A stretch of DNA of 36,153 nt from an uncultured Ruminococcus sp. (GTDB lineage: Bacteria; Bacillota; Clostridia; Oscillospirales; Ruminococcaceae). Positions 19,951 to 28,691 of the stretch are shown piece after piece (position 1 is the first letter of the stretch; each line of letters begins with the position of its first letter). The stretch is from positions 1 to 36,153 of the forward strand of contig CAMWIR010000012.1 of NCBI GenBank assembly GCA_947174365.1, read 5' to 3'. The position numbers were made by a program, and so were the translations under genes. The notes beneath the pieces are model-generated. The model saw only the letters and a list, made by a program, of their open reading frames with translations, searched no databases and was not told where the DNA came from.

Positions 19951-20352
19951 ATGGGCAGCGATATTTGCATTACAAATGATGAGCTTATAAAATACTGCCT
20001 GACCAAAAACGGCGCATACAAGGATTATCCCTTTGGGGCGGAGGTCACGGTCATAAAGGTCAAGAAGCGGATATTTGCGCAGATTTTTTCTTTAAGCGGC
20101 GAGCCTATGCTGACCTTTAACGGGGATATTCCCACGGGAGAATTTTACAGGGGGCTGTATCCCGAATATGTGACAAGAGGGTATCACTGCCCGCCTGTGC
20201 AGCAGCCTTATTTCAATACCGTGAAGCTGCGGAGCGGCATTCCCAAGGAGGAAATTTTCCGCATGATAGACGGGTCGTATACATATGTGGTCTCTAAAAT
20301 GCCGAAAAATCAGCAGGAAAGCTTGCTGAAGAATAAAGGGCAGGAGGAATAA
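19951..20352 (+). CDS. MmcQ/YjbR family protein
   Basis: NDELIKYCLTKNGAYKDYPFGAEVTVIKVKKRIFAQIF; RBS aaaggg before the ATG at 19951. Confidence 0.8.
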   Translation: MGSDICITNDELIKYCLTKNGAYKDYPFGAEVTVIKVKKRIFAQIFSLSGEPMLTFNGDIPTGEFYRGLYPEYVTRGYHCPPVQQPYFNTVKLRSGIPKEEIFRMIDGSYTYVVSKMPKNQQESLLKNKGQEE

Positions 20353-20393
20353 ACAAGTATTTCGGTAAGCTCTCTGAAGGAAGGTGCATTTCA

Positions 20394-20690
20394 ATGGATA
20401 TGAGCTTTAACATTCCACGGAATGCATATGATGATATTGTGGCTTTTGCAAAGGTTCACGGATTGCAGCGGGTCATTTTGTTCGGCTCAAGGGCAAGGGG
20501 AACTCACAGTGAACGCAGCGATATTGACATAGCCGTAAGCGGCGGGAATTTCAGCGGCTTTTATTGGGATATGGACGAAAAAGCGCGCACGCTTTTGATG
20601 TTTGATATTGTTGACCTTGACGGGGGAATTTCGGATGAGCTTCAAAGGGAAATACAGAGGGACGGGGTGATCGTTTATGAGAAAATATGA
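20394..20690 (+). CDS. MNT-type nucleotidyltransferase (MntA-like antitoxin)
   Basis: VILFGSRARGTHSERSDIDIAV matches GSX10DXD. Confidence 0.88.
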   Translation: MDMSFNIPRNAYDDIVAFAKVHGLQRVILFGSRARGTHSERSDIDIAVSGGNFSGFYWDMDEKARTLLMFDIVDLDGGISDELQREIQRDGVIVYEKI

Positions 20691-21081
20691 TAATTTTACA
20701 AAAGCGCTGGACAATCTGCATGAGGGCGCAAATCTTGAACCGCCCTATACAATAGTGGAGCAAACGGGGATAATAGGGCTTTTTGAAATATGCTTTGAGC
20801 AGTCGTGGAAGCTTATAAAGGCTGTTCTTGAATATAACGGACGGGAGGGGAGCAAGTCGGGGTCTCCGAGGGGCATAATCAAACTTGCTTATCAATGCGG
20901 AATGATAAATGATGAGGAAAATTGGCTTGCTCTGCTGAACACGAGAAATATTCTTGCCCACACCTACAGCAATGAGGACGCTTTAAAGGCGATCGACAAA
21001 ATAAAAACCGATTATCTTGCTCTTTTCGATGAACTGGGAAGAGTCATTGACAAGGAATGGGAGATGGAGGCAGGGGGATAA
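20677..21081 (+). CDS. HEPN-domain protein (HepT-like / HI0074-family nucleotidyltransferase partner)
   Basis: 134 aa; helical; RNILAHTY matches RX4HXY; overlaps the MNT gene by 14 nt. Confidence 0.85.
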   Translation: MRKYDNFTKALDNLHEGANLEPPYTIVEQTGIIGLFEICFEQSWKLIKAVLEYNGREGSKSGSPRGIIKLAYQCGMINDEENWLALLNTRNILAHTYSNEDALKAIDKIKTDYLALFDELGRVIDKEWEMEAGG

Positions 21082-21088
21082 AGTCAGT

Positions 21089-21244
21089 ATGAGTATATTC
21101 AAAAAAGTGTGGAGCATTGTCACACTGCTGCTGTTTGGCTTGTGTACCGTTGCTTGTGAATACGGGGTTTACGGCAGCGAATATGTTCATCTGAAAGAGG
21201 AGCTTGACACAGGAGTTCTGACGTATAAGTTTAATATTCCATAA
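21089..21244 (+). CDS. Small putative lipoprotein, possibly a remnant
   Basis: MSIFKKVWSIVTLLLFGLCTVACEYGVYGSEYVHLKEELDTGVLTYKFNIP; lipobox-like LCTVAC. Confidence 0.4.
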   Translation: MSIFKKVWSIVTLLLFGLCTVACEYGVYGSEYVHLKEELDTGVLTYKFNIP

Positions 21245-21267
21245 GCTGAAAAAAGGAGCGTTGGGTC

Positions 21268-21738
21268 ATGAAAAATTTTGATAAATTCCTGGGCTGGGCA
21301 AGAGATAATAACTGGATTATTGAAGAGGCGGAAGAAAGCTATGAAATGCCCCCGGAATTTGCCGGAAAAATCCCCGAATGGGAGGACATCGCAAGGCATT
21401 ATAAAAATATCGTCAGCAGTGATGAAGCAGTCTTTCTGGTGGTGGGGGAAAGCCTGCAGTGCGAAGAGACCGAAGGTCTGTCCTTTCGGTGGGACACTTT
21501 TAAAAACATATCCTTGGAAGCTTCGGAGGAAGATGAAAGGGAGGCTGTCACGGAATGGTGGAAATATCATTTTCCTGTGCTGATGAGTGCGGCTGGGGAA
21601 TATGAATTCTATGCCGCAGATATAAGGGACGGCAGCGTGGTGAACGGCTCTGAGCCAATGTTTGAAGAAACGGTAAAGACGGCTGACAGCATTGAGGATT
21701 TTTTTGAAATGATAACAAAAGGCGAGATAATTCTATAA
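21268..21738 (+). CDS. SMI1/KNR4 (SUKH)-like protein
   Basis: 156 aa acidic; C-terminal YEFYAADIRDGSVVNGSEPMFEETVKTADSIEDFFEMI resembles SUKH; RBS aaaggagcg. Confidence 0.5.
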   Translation: MKNFDKFLGWARDNNWIIEEAEESYEMPPEFAGKIPEWEDIARHYKNIVSSDEAVFLVVGESLQCEETEGLSFRWDTFKNISLEASEEDEREAVTEWWKYHFPVLMSAAGEYEFYAADIRDGSVVNGSEPMFEETVKTADSIEDFFEMITKGEIIL

Positions 21739-21776
21739 CGGGGTCAGTCTCCGGTTTTGAGAAAGAGGTTTTAAAA

Positions 21777-23045
21777 ATGAGTGATTTTAAGGTAATAGGC
21801 GGCGGCGTTTGCGCTGCAAAGGGATTTAAGGCAAGCGGCGTTTACTGTGGGATAAAGCAGACCATGAACGGAAATATTCCCGACGGGAACGATTCGCCTT
21901 TGGGGAAAAAGAACGATATTGCCATGGTCATGGCCGATGTGGTCTGCAATACTGCGGGGGTGTATACAAGCAATAAGGTAAAGGGTGCGCCCGTTATTGT
22001 GACAAAAGAAAATCTTGCAAAAACAGGCGGCAGGGCAAGGGCTGTTATCGTTAATTCCGGCAATGCAAACACTGCCGTTGCAGGCGGTGAGGACGTTGCA
22101 CGGGAAATGTGCAGGCTGACGGGCGAGGCGCTGGGGATAGCGCCCGAGGAGGTAATTGTGGCTTCCACGGGGGTTATCGGTCAGGTACTGCCCATTGCGC
22201 CAATTGAACAGGCTGTGCCGAGGCTCAGAGAGGGACTTTCCTATGAGGGGAACGAGGCTGCGGCTACTGCTATTATGACCACCGACACGGTGAAAAAAGA
22301 ATTTGCTGTGGAATTTGAAATAGGCGGCAAGGTTTGCCGCATTGGCGGCATGGCTAAGGGCAGCGGTATGATACACCCCAACATGGCAACGACCCTTAAC
22401 TTCATCACTACCGACTGCAATATTTCCGTTTCCGCTTTGCAGGCGGCTTTGTCGGAAACCGTCAAGATCACCTACAACTGCCTTTGCGTGGACGGAGATC
22501 AGTCCACCAATGATATGTGCATGGTCATGGCAAACGGTCTGGCGGGAAATGATGAGATAACCGAAAATTCGGAGGAATATGACATTTTTAAAAGCGCTCT
22601 TTATGAGGTAATGGCAAATCTCACGAGAATGCTTGCCAAGGACGGCGAGGGCGCAACAAGGCTTATTACCTGTATCTGCGGCAGTGCGCCAAGTGTGGAT
22701 ATTGCAATTGCGGCGGCAAAGAGCGTTATCCGTTCGCCTCTTGTTAAGTGCGCCATGTTCGGGGCGGACGCAAACTGCGGCAGGATACTTTGCGCCATAG
22801 GCTACACCGAAGAGGATTTTGACATTTCTCATGTGGATATTTACTATTCGTCGGCAAAGGGAAAGATCAAGGTTTGCGAGGACGGAGTGTGCATTCCCTT
22901 TTCCGAGGAAATTGCCAAGGAAATTCTGCTGGAGGACGAGGTAGATCTGCTTATTGACCTTAACACGGGCGATAAATCCGCTGCTGCATGGGGCTGTGAC
23001 ATGACCTATGATTATGTTAAGATAAACGGAGATTACAGAAGTTAA
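21777..23045 (+). CDS. argJ: Bifunctional glutamate N-acetyltransferase / ornithine acetyltransferase
   Basis: GMAKGSGMIHPNMATTLNFITTD autoprocessing region; CLCVDGDQSTNDMCMVMANG. Confidence 0.97.
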   Translation: MSDFKVIGGGVCAAKGFKASGVYCGIKQTMNGNIPDGNDSPLGKKNDIAMVMADVVCNTAGVYTSNKVKGAPVIVTKENLAKTGGRARAVIVNSGNANTAVAGGEDVAREMCRLTGEALGIAPEEVIVASTGVIGQVLPIAPIEQAVPRLREGLSYEGNEAAATAIMTTDTVKKEFAVEFEIGGKVCRIGGMAKGSGMIHPNMATTLNFITTDCNISVSALQAALSETVKITYNCLCVDGDQSTNDMCMVMANGLAGNDEITENSEEYDIFKSALYEVMANLTRMLAKDGEGATRLITCICGSAPSVDIAIAAAKSVIRSPLVKCAMFGADANCGRILCAIGYTEEDFDISHVDIYYSSAKGKIKVCEDGVCIPFSEEIAKEILLEDEVDLLIDLNTGDKSAAAWGCDMTYDYVKINGDYRS

Positions 23046-23085
23046 AGAAAAACTTTTGCAATAAAAAATAAAGAGGTTGAATTAG

Positions 23086-23949
23086 ATGAACAATGAAATT
23101 TCAAATGAGATACGTTCGCAGGTGCTTATTGACGCACTGCCCTACATACAGCGGTACAATGACAAGATCGTTGTTATAAAATACGGCGGCAATGCTATGA
23201 CAAACGAGGAACTGAAAAACGCTGTAATGAGCGACATTGTTCTGCTGAATCTGGTGGGACTGAAAACCGTACTGGTGCACGGGGGAGGTCCCGAGATAAA
23301 CGAAATGCTGCGGCGTGTGGGGATAGAGAGCAAGTTTATAAACGGCCTGCGGTACACGGACGAGGCCACGGTGGATATTGTAAAAATGGTGCTGGCGGGA
23401 AAGGTGAACAAGGAGCTTGTTTCTCACCTGTCGCTGCACGGAGGCAAGGCTCTGGGGCTTTGCGGCATTGACGGGAATATGCTTATGTGCGAGAAGCTCA
23501 TGAGCGAGCCCGATCTTGGCTTTGTGGGGGAAATAAAGGAAGTGAACACCACGCCCATTACGGACGCGCTGGAGAGGGGATATATCCCCGTTATAGCCAC
23601 GGTCGCCTGCGACGAAAAGGGTCAGACCTACAACGTCAATGCGGACACTGCGGCGGCAAGGATAGCTGCGGAATTGCGGGCGGAAAATCTTATTCTTATG
23701 ACCGACATAGCGGGGCTTTTAAAGGACAAGGACGACACTCAGACCCTTATCCCCAAAGTGCAGGTCAGCGAAGTGCCCTTTATGAAGCGGCAGGGGATAA
23801 TAAGCGGCGGAATGATACCCAAGATAGACTGTTGTGTGGAGGCTGTCAGACGGGGAGTTAAAAAGACCTGCATTATTGACGGCAGAGTTCCCCACTCGAT
23901 ACTGATCGAGCTTATGAGCAGTCAGGGTATCGGCACACAGTTTGTATAA
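23086..23949 (+). CDS. argB: Acetylglutamate kinase
   Basis: IVVIKYGGNAMTNEELK, VLVHGGGPEINEML and NVNADTAAARIAAEL motifs. Confidence 0.97.
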   Translation: MNNEISNEIRSQVLIDALPYIQRYNDKIVVIKYGGNAMTNEELKNAVMSDIVLLNLVGLKTVLVHGGGPEINEMLRRVGIESKFINGLRYTDEATVDIVKMVLAGKVNKELVSHLSLHGGKALGLCGIDGNMLMCEKLMSEPDLGFVGEIKEVNTTPITDALERGYIPVIATVACDEKGQTYNVNADTAAARIAAELRAENLILMTDIAGLLKDKDDTQTLIPKVQVSEVPFMKRQGIISGGMIPKIDCCVEAVRRGVKKTCIIDGRVPHSILIELMSSQGIGTQFV

Positions 23950-23969
23950 GATATACACACAGAGAGGAT

Positions 23970-25160
23970 ATGATTATTATGTCAAAATCGGCGAAAACTA
24001 TAGAAAAATTCAATGAACATATAATGGGGACTTACGGGCGCTTGCCTGTTTCACTGGAAAAGGGCAGCGGTGCTGCGGCTGTTGATGAGGACGGAAAGGA
24101 ATATATTGATTTCGGCAGCGGTATCGGGACAAATTCCTTGGGCTTTGCCAATGAAAAATGGGCCGATGCTGTTTGTATGCAGGTGAGAAATATCCAGCAC
24201 AGCTCCAATTATTATTACACGGCTGTACAGGGAGAATTTGCGGAAAAGCTGACGGGTGCGACAGGATATAAGTCGGTATTTTTCGGGAACTCGGGAGCGG
24301 AGGCGAATGAATGCGCCATAAAGCTTGCGAGGAAATATTCCTTTGACAAGTACGGTAAGGGACGTCACACTATCGTTACGCTGGTAAATTCATTCCACGG
24401 GCGTACTTTGGCGACCTTATCCGCCACGGGGCAGGAGGTTTTTCACAATTACTTTTTCCCTTTTGCAGAGGGGTTTGTGAATGTTCCCGCCAATGATATT
24501 GCAGCGCTTGAAAAGGTTATCAACGAGGACAAGAGCATTTGCGCTGTGATGTTTGAATTCGTGCAGGGCGAGGGGGGCGTTATCCCCTTGGAAAAGGATT
24601 TTGTCGAGGCTATTTTCAGGCTTTGCGGTGAAAATGATATACTGACGGTTGCGGATGAGATACAGACGGGAATGGGCAGGACGGGGGCTTTGCTTACTTC
24701 AGAACTTTACGGAGTAAAGCCCGACATCACCACTCTTGCAAAGGGAATTGCAGGGGGACTGCCCATGGGGGCGTGCCTTGCTTCGGAGAAATGCGCAGAT
24801 GTGCTGACCAAGGGGACTCACGGGTCGACCTTCGGGGGAAATCCCGTTTCCTGCGCGGGGGCGAATGTGGTCATTGACACGGTGACGGCAGAGGGATTTT
24901 TGGACGAGGTAAAGAAAAAAGGTGAGTATCTTAAAGCAAAGCTGCTGGAAATTCCCGAAATAGAGGGAGTTGACGGCATAGGTCTTATGCTCGGGGCACG
25001 TCTTAAAAACAAAAAGGCGGCGGACATTCTGGCTGCTGCTGCGGAAAACGGATTGCTTATTCTTACGGCTAAGGAAAAGCTGAGGTTTCTGCCTCCGCTG
25101 ACCGTAAGCTATGAGGATATCGACAAGGGAGTGGAGATTCTTGGAAAACTGCTCGGGTAA
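23970..25160 (+). CDS. argD: Acetylornithine aminotransferase
   Basis: Class III aminotransferase: FFGNSGAEANECAIKLAR, VADEIQTGMGRTG, TTLAKGIAGGLPMGA. Confidence 0.95.
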   Translation: MIIMSKSAKTIEKFNEHIMGTYGRLPVSLEKGSGAAAVDEDGKEYIDFGSGIGTNSLGFANEKWADAVCMQVRNIQHSSNYYYTAVQGEFAEKLTGATGYKSVFFGNSGAEANECAIKLARKYSFDKYGKGRHTIVTLVNSFHGRTLATLSATGQEVFHNYFFPFAEGFVNVPANDIAALEKVINEDKSICAVMFEFVQGEGGVIPLEKDFVEAIFRLCGENDILTVADEIQTGMGRTGALLTSELYGVKPDITTLAKGIAGGLPMGACLASEKCADVLTKGTHGSTFGGNPVSCAGANVVIDTVTAEGFLDEVKKKGEYLKAKLLEIPEIEGVDGIGLMLGARLKNKKAADILAAAAENGLLILTAKEKLRFLPPLTVSYEDIDKGVEILGKLLG

Positions 25161-25662
25161 CGAAAAAACTCCCGTAAGGGAATGGAGCTTTCCCACGCAC
25201 ATTGCGGCGGTGGGGGGAGTGGTAACAAATTCCGAGGGGAAGATTCTTCTGGTGCGGCACAATGCACGGGGGTGGACTTACCCCGGGGGAGTTGTGGAAA
25301 CCGGCGAAAATCTCATTAATGCGCTTAGGCGTGAAATTATGGAGGAAACCGGGATAGAGATAACCGTGGGGCGGCTTTTCTGCTTATGCTCCAACACGGC
25401 GGGTCATGCAGGGTACGGGGGCGTGAAATACATTCCCACAAAGGTAATGGCGGATTTTATCTGCACGGGAGAGGGCGTGCCACGTCCCTCGGAGGAAAAT
25501 TCCGAGAGCGGCTGGTTTTCCCCGGAAGAGGCGGCAGAGATGATAGTCAACCCTGCGGAGAGAAAACGGTTCGGGGTCTATCTGGAAAAGCGTGAACGTC
25601 CGGTGTATCTGGAATATGTGGTGAAGCCGGAGTTTATACTTAAAACGGAGATCGAAATTTGA
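25141..25662 (+). CDS. NUDIX hydrolase
   Basis: NUDIX-box-like GGVVETGENLINALRREIMEETGIEI; overlaps the argD 3' end; start uncertain (ATG 25111 or TTG 25141). Confidence 0.85.
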   Translation: MENCSGNEKTPVREWSFPTHIAAVGGVVTNSEGKILLVRHNARGWTYPGGVVETGENLINALRREIMEETGIEITVGRLFCLCSNTAGHAGYGGVKYIPTKVMADFICTGEGVPRPSEENSESGWFSPEEAAEMIVNPAERKRFGVYLEKRERPVYLEYVVKPEFILKTEIEI

Positions 25663-25700
25663 GCAGTGGCAAGAATTTACGGCAAAGGAGTGATGGACAT

Positions 25701-26576
25701 ATGAGAAAAATGAAGCGAATTTCTGCTTTTGGGGTCTTTACGGCGTTATGTATCTTTTTGGCAATGCTGACGGGCTGCTCGGAGAGTGTACCGCAGGAAA
25801 CTGTTACTCAAAGCGAAGAGCAGAGTGTTTCTGAAATGCGGGAAACACACGATATGCAGGAAAGAGAAACAATATCAACCGAGGAAGAGACGGGGGAATA
25901 TGTTACTATCGGTGATGAGGAATATTCGATTGATTTGACGGAGCTTGTTCTGAGCTACAATTGGCTTACAGATGAGGATATAAAAGATATCGGCAAAATT
26001 ACAAAGCTGACAAAGCTTGATCTGACCGGTAATTATATAACTGATCTCAGTCCGCTTTCAGGGCTTACCAATTTGACAGAATTAAATCTCGAGGACAATG
26101 AGCTAACCGATATAACTTTTATTTCCGGGCTTGAAAATTTGACGGAATTATATCTTTTCAATAACAACATAAGTGATATAACTCCCATTTCCGAGCTTGT
26201 AAATCTGACGGAGCTGCGTCTTTCCTGTAATAATATAAGCGATATAACTCCCGTTTCCGAGCTTACAAATTTGACAAAGCTGGAAATCGACACTAACAAG
26301 ATAAGCGATATCAGGCCTCTTTCGGGGCTTACAAATTTAAACTGTCTGGTTTTTTATGATAATCCTATAAGAGATATATCCTCTCTTTCAGAACTTACGG
26401 AGCTTACGACACTGGGATTTGACACTTACGATTCAACCGATATAAACCTTCTTTCGCATTTTACAAAGCTGAAAGAACTGAATATTAACGAGCTTTACGA
26501 AATGACAGACGAGGAAAAGGAGCATCTTAAAAATATGCTCCCGAACTGTAATATATATTATTTTATATTTAACTAA
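25701..26576 (+). CDS. Leucine-rich-repeat lipoprotein (SDS22/internalin-like LRR)
   Basis: Lipobox LAMLTGCSES; consecutive 22-aa LRRs (LTNLTELNLEDNELTDITFISGLENLTELYLFNNNISDITPIS); RBS aaaggag before the ATG at 25701. Confidence 0.85.
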   Translation: MRKMKRISAFGVFTALCIFLAMLTGCSESVPQETVTQSEEQSVSEMRETHDMQERETISTEEETGEYVTIGDEEYSIDLTELVLSYNWLTDEDIKDIGKITKLTKLDLTGNYITDLSPLSGLTNLTELNLEDNELTDITFISGLENLTELYLFNNNISDITPISELVNLTELRLSCNNISDITPVSELTNLTKLEIDTNKISDIRPLSGLTNLNCLVFYDNPIRDISSLSELTELTTLGFDTYDSTDINLLSHFTKLKELNINELYEMTDEEKEHLKNMLPNCNIYYFIFN

Positions 26577-26596
26577 ATTTTACGGAGGTAATTATT

Positions 26597-27502
26597 ATGA
26601 ACCATTTACTGAAAATGTCCGACCTTAGCAAGGAGGATATAATCGACATTCTTAACCTGGCAGACCAGCTCAAATATGAGCTCAAGCACAATATCCCCCA
26701 CAAGCATCTGGAGGGGAAAACTCTCGGAATGATCTTCCAGAAATCCTCTACACGTACAAGGGTCTCCTTTGAAACGGGAATGTATCAGCTGGGAGGAAAT
26801 GCGCTGTTTTTATCCTCAAAGGACTTGCAGATAGGCAGGGGCGAGCCTGTGCAGGATACTGCCCGTGTGCTTTCCCGCTATCTTAACGGAATTATGATAC
26901 GCACCTTTGAGCAAAAGGAAGTGGAGGACCTGGCGCAGTTCGGAAATATCCCCATAATAAACGGACTTACCGATTACTGCCACCCCTGCCAGGTGCTTGC
27001 CGACCTTATGACGATACGGGAGTACAAGGGGCAGTTTGAGGGTCTTAAAATGTGCTACATCGGGGACGGAAACAATATGGCAAATTCCCTTATCGTAGGC
27101 GGTCTGACCGTGGGCATGGAGGTTGCGGCGGCGTGTCCCGAGGGATACCGTCCTGCTGATGATGTGCTGGAGTTTGCAAAGGGTTATGGAGATAAGTTCA
27201 CGCTGACAGATAAACCTCTGGAGGCGGCTGCAAATGCAGATGTGCTGTTCACGGACGTCTGGGCTTCCATGGGACAGGAGGGCGAAGCTGAGATCCGCCG
27301 CAAGGCCTTTGTGGGGTATCAGATAAACGACGAGGTTATGGCGGCTGCAAAGCGGGACGCTATGGTTCAGCACTGTCTGCCTGCTCACCGTGAGGAGGAG
27401 ATAACTTCCAAGGTATTCGAGGAGCACGCCGCAGAGATCTTTGAGGAAGCGGAAAACAGGCTGCACGCTCAGAAGGCTGTCATGGTCAAGCTGATGAAGT
27501 GA
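26597..27502 (+). CDS. argF: Ornithine carbamoyltransferase
   Basis: FQKSSTRTRVSFETGM, DYCHPCQVLADLMTI and QHCLPAHREEEIT. Confidence 0.98.
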   Translation: MNHLLKMSDLSKEDIIDILNLADQLKYELKHNIPHKHLEGKTLGMIFQKSSTRTRVSFETGMYQLGGNALFLSSKDLQIGRGEPVQDTARVLSRYLNGIMIRTFEQKEVEDLAQFGNIPIINGLTDYCHPCQVLADLMTIREYKGQFEGLKMCYIGDGNNMANSLIVGGLTVGMEVAAACPEGYRPADDVLEFAKGYGDKFTLTDKPLEAAANADVLFTDVWASMGQEGEAEIRRKAFVGYQINDEVMAAAKRDAMVQHCLPAHREEEITSKVFEEHAAEIFEEAENRLHAQKAVMVKLMK

Positions 27503-27522
27503 TTCGGAAAATAAAAAATTGA

Positions 27523-27562
27523 GGCAGGAAACAGGAAGAACGCGTTCTTCTTGCTTCTTGCC
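27523..27562. repeat. Copy of dispersed inverted repeat (also a candidate argF terminator)
   Basis: GGCAGGAAACAGGAAGAAC gc GTTCTTCTTGCTTCTTGCC, 16/19 pairs. Confidence 0.6.
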
Positions 27563-27567
27563 TTTGA

Positions 27568-27595
27568 GCATAAATGGGATTTACTCCATTTATGC
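27568..27595. repeat. Inverted repeat GCATAAATGG/CCATTTATGC
   Basis: 10 bp perfect stem next to the previous repeat and upstream of the rnpB 3' end. Confidence 0.55.
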
Positions 27596-27610
27596 ATTCT
27601 TGCCTCTAAT

Positions 27611-27961
27611 ACCGATCAAGCCGATAAGCCGGGTTCTGTCGTGTGCGGAAATCTATCTGAGCGAATCGTCGCCGAAACGCTTTAGCCGTCATTACAGTAC
27701 GCCTGCCGAGCAGACATTGACGCACTGCACCAATAGACGTTGCATCGGATAGGGTTTACATGGCAGCAATGTCTCCATTGCTCCGGTGAGCTCTTGCCTC
27801 GCCTTTCCACCCTTACCGCATTTTTGAAAATGCGGCGGTATATCTCTGTTGCACTTGCCCTAAGGTCGCCCTCGGCTGCCGTTAGCAGCTATCCTGCTCT
27901 GTGATGCCCGGACTTTCCTAACGCCTCATAAAAAGGTGTTCAACCGCATAGCTTGGTCGGT
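27611..27961 (-). ncRNA. rnpB: RNase P RNA (class A)
   Basis: Minus strand has TTAGGAAAGTCCGGGCATCACAGAGCAGGATAGCTGCTAACGGCAGCC, GGGTGGAAAGGCGAGGCAAGAGCTCACCGG and ACAGAACCCGGCTTATC; ends pair as ACCGACCAAG/CTTGATCGGT (P1). Confidence 0.95.
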
Positions 27962-27967
27962 AGGTTT

Positions 27968-27996
27968 ATTATAGCATATTTCAGTGAAAATGTCAA
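27968..27996 (-). promoter_or_regulatory. rnpB promoter
   Basis: Minus strand TTGACA (27991-27996), 17 nt spacer, TATAAT (27968-27973). Confidence 0.85.
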
Positions 27997-28128
27997 GGAA
28001 TATTTAAGTATTCTTTTTGATAAGTTTTTTGCTGCAATTCCGACAGGTTCACTGTAACATATGGAATCGGACAGTTATCTACAGTAAAATTCAGCACTGT
28101 CAATCAGTATTTCGGAGGTGAAGCAATT

Positions 28129-28395
28129 ATGTTTCCTGAGCAATTGGACGGAGCAAAGGTTCTCTATTTTACGCATAAAAACGAATACGGCGCAATATCC
28201 TGTACGGCAGACGAAACAGCTGCACATATTAAATATCTGGCAATATGTAAATATACCGACAGCGACAAGTACTGTTTGTTTTACTGCAATGAAAATAAAG
28301 AGGTTGAAACCGATGATTTATGGGACTCTGTCAGTGAGTGTATGAACATGGCCGATAGTTTCTGCGGCAGAAAGATCTCATGGATAAAAAAGTGA
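28129..28395 (+). CDS. Hypothetical small protein
   Basis: 88 aa; RBS cggaggtgaagcaattATG. Confidence 0.55.
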   Translation: MFPEQLDGAKVLYFTHKNEYGAISCTADETAAHIKYLAICKYTDSDKYCLFYCNENKEVETDDLWDSVSECMNMADSFCGRKISWIKK

Positions 28396-28577
28396 TAACT
28401 AAATCATTGTCACAATACACAGTGAAAAGGTATTTTTGATTGTTTGATTTCTAAAACAATGTAATATTACTATTTGTAATATTATACTATAAGTAAAACA
28501 ACAATAAATATAATTTTTGCAAAACAGACAAAAATCTTCCCGAAAAAAACTTAAAAAAATTAAATTTCATAAAACCA

Positions 28578-28606
28578 TTGATTTTTATGGGGAAATGTGT
28601 TATACT
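28578..28606 (+). promoter_or_regulatory. Putative promoter for the ORF at 28692
   Basis: TTGATT, 17 nt spacer, TATACT. Confidence 0.55.
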
Positions 28607-28691
28607 GTATAATATGTACAAGTATGTGTGTCAGACGGACGGCCGGAATAGCTGTCTGACAAAAGGAAATAAGATAACGGAGGAACATAAA

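Noticed and set aside
21771-22832. 353 aa minus-strand ORF opposite argJ
   Set aside because: Antisense of a well-supported argJ; no domain recognised
26030-26420. Periodic DNA repeats of about 66 nt considered as a CRISPR array
   Set aside because: They encode in-frame 22-aa leucine-rich repeats; there are no identical repeats with unique spacers
27519-27752. 77 aa plus-strand ORF across the argF-rnpB intergenic region
   Set aside because: Overlaps the repeat hairpins and RNase P RNA; no protein-like character
28118-28345. 75 aa ORF overlapping the 88 aa ORF at 28129
   Set aside because: The 28129 frame has the properly spaced RBS (cggaggtgaagcaattATG) and more protein-like composition
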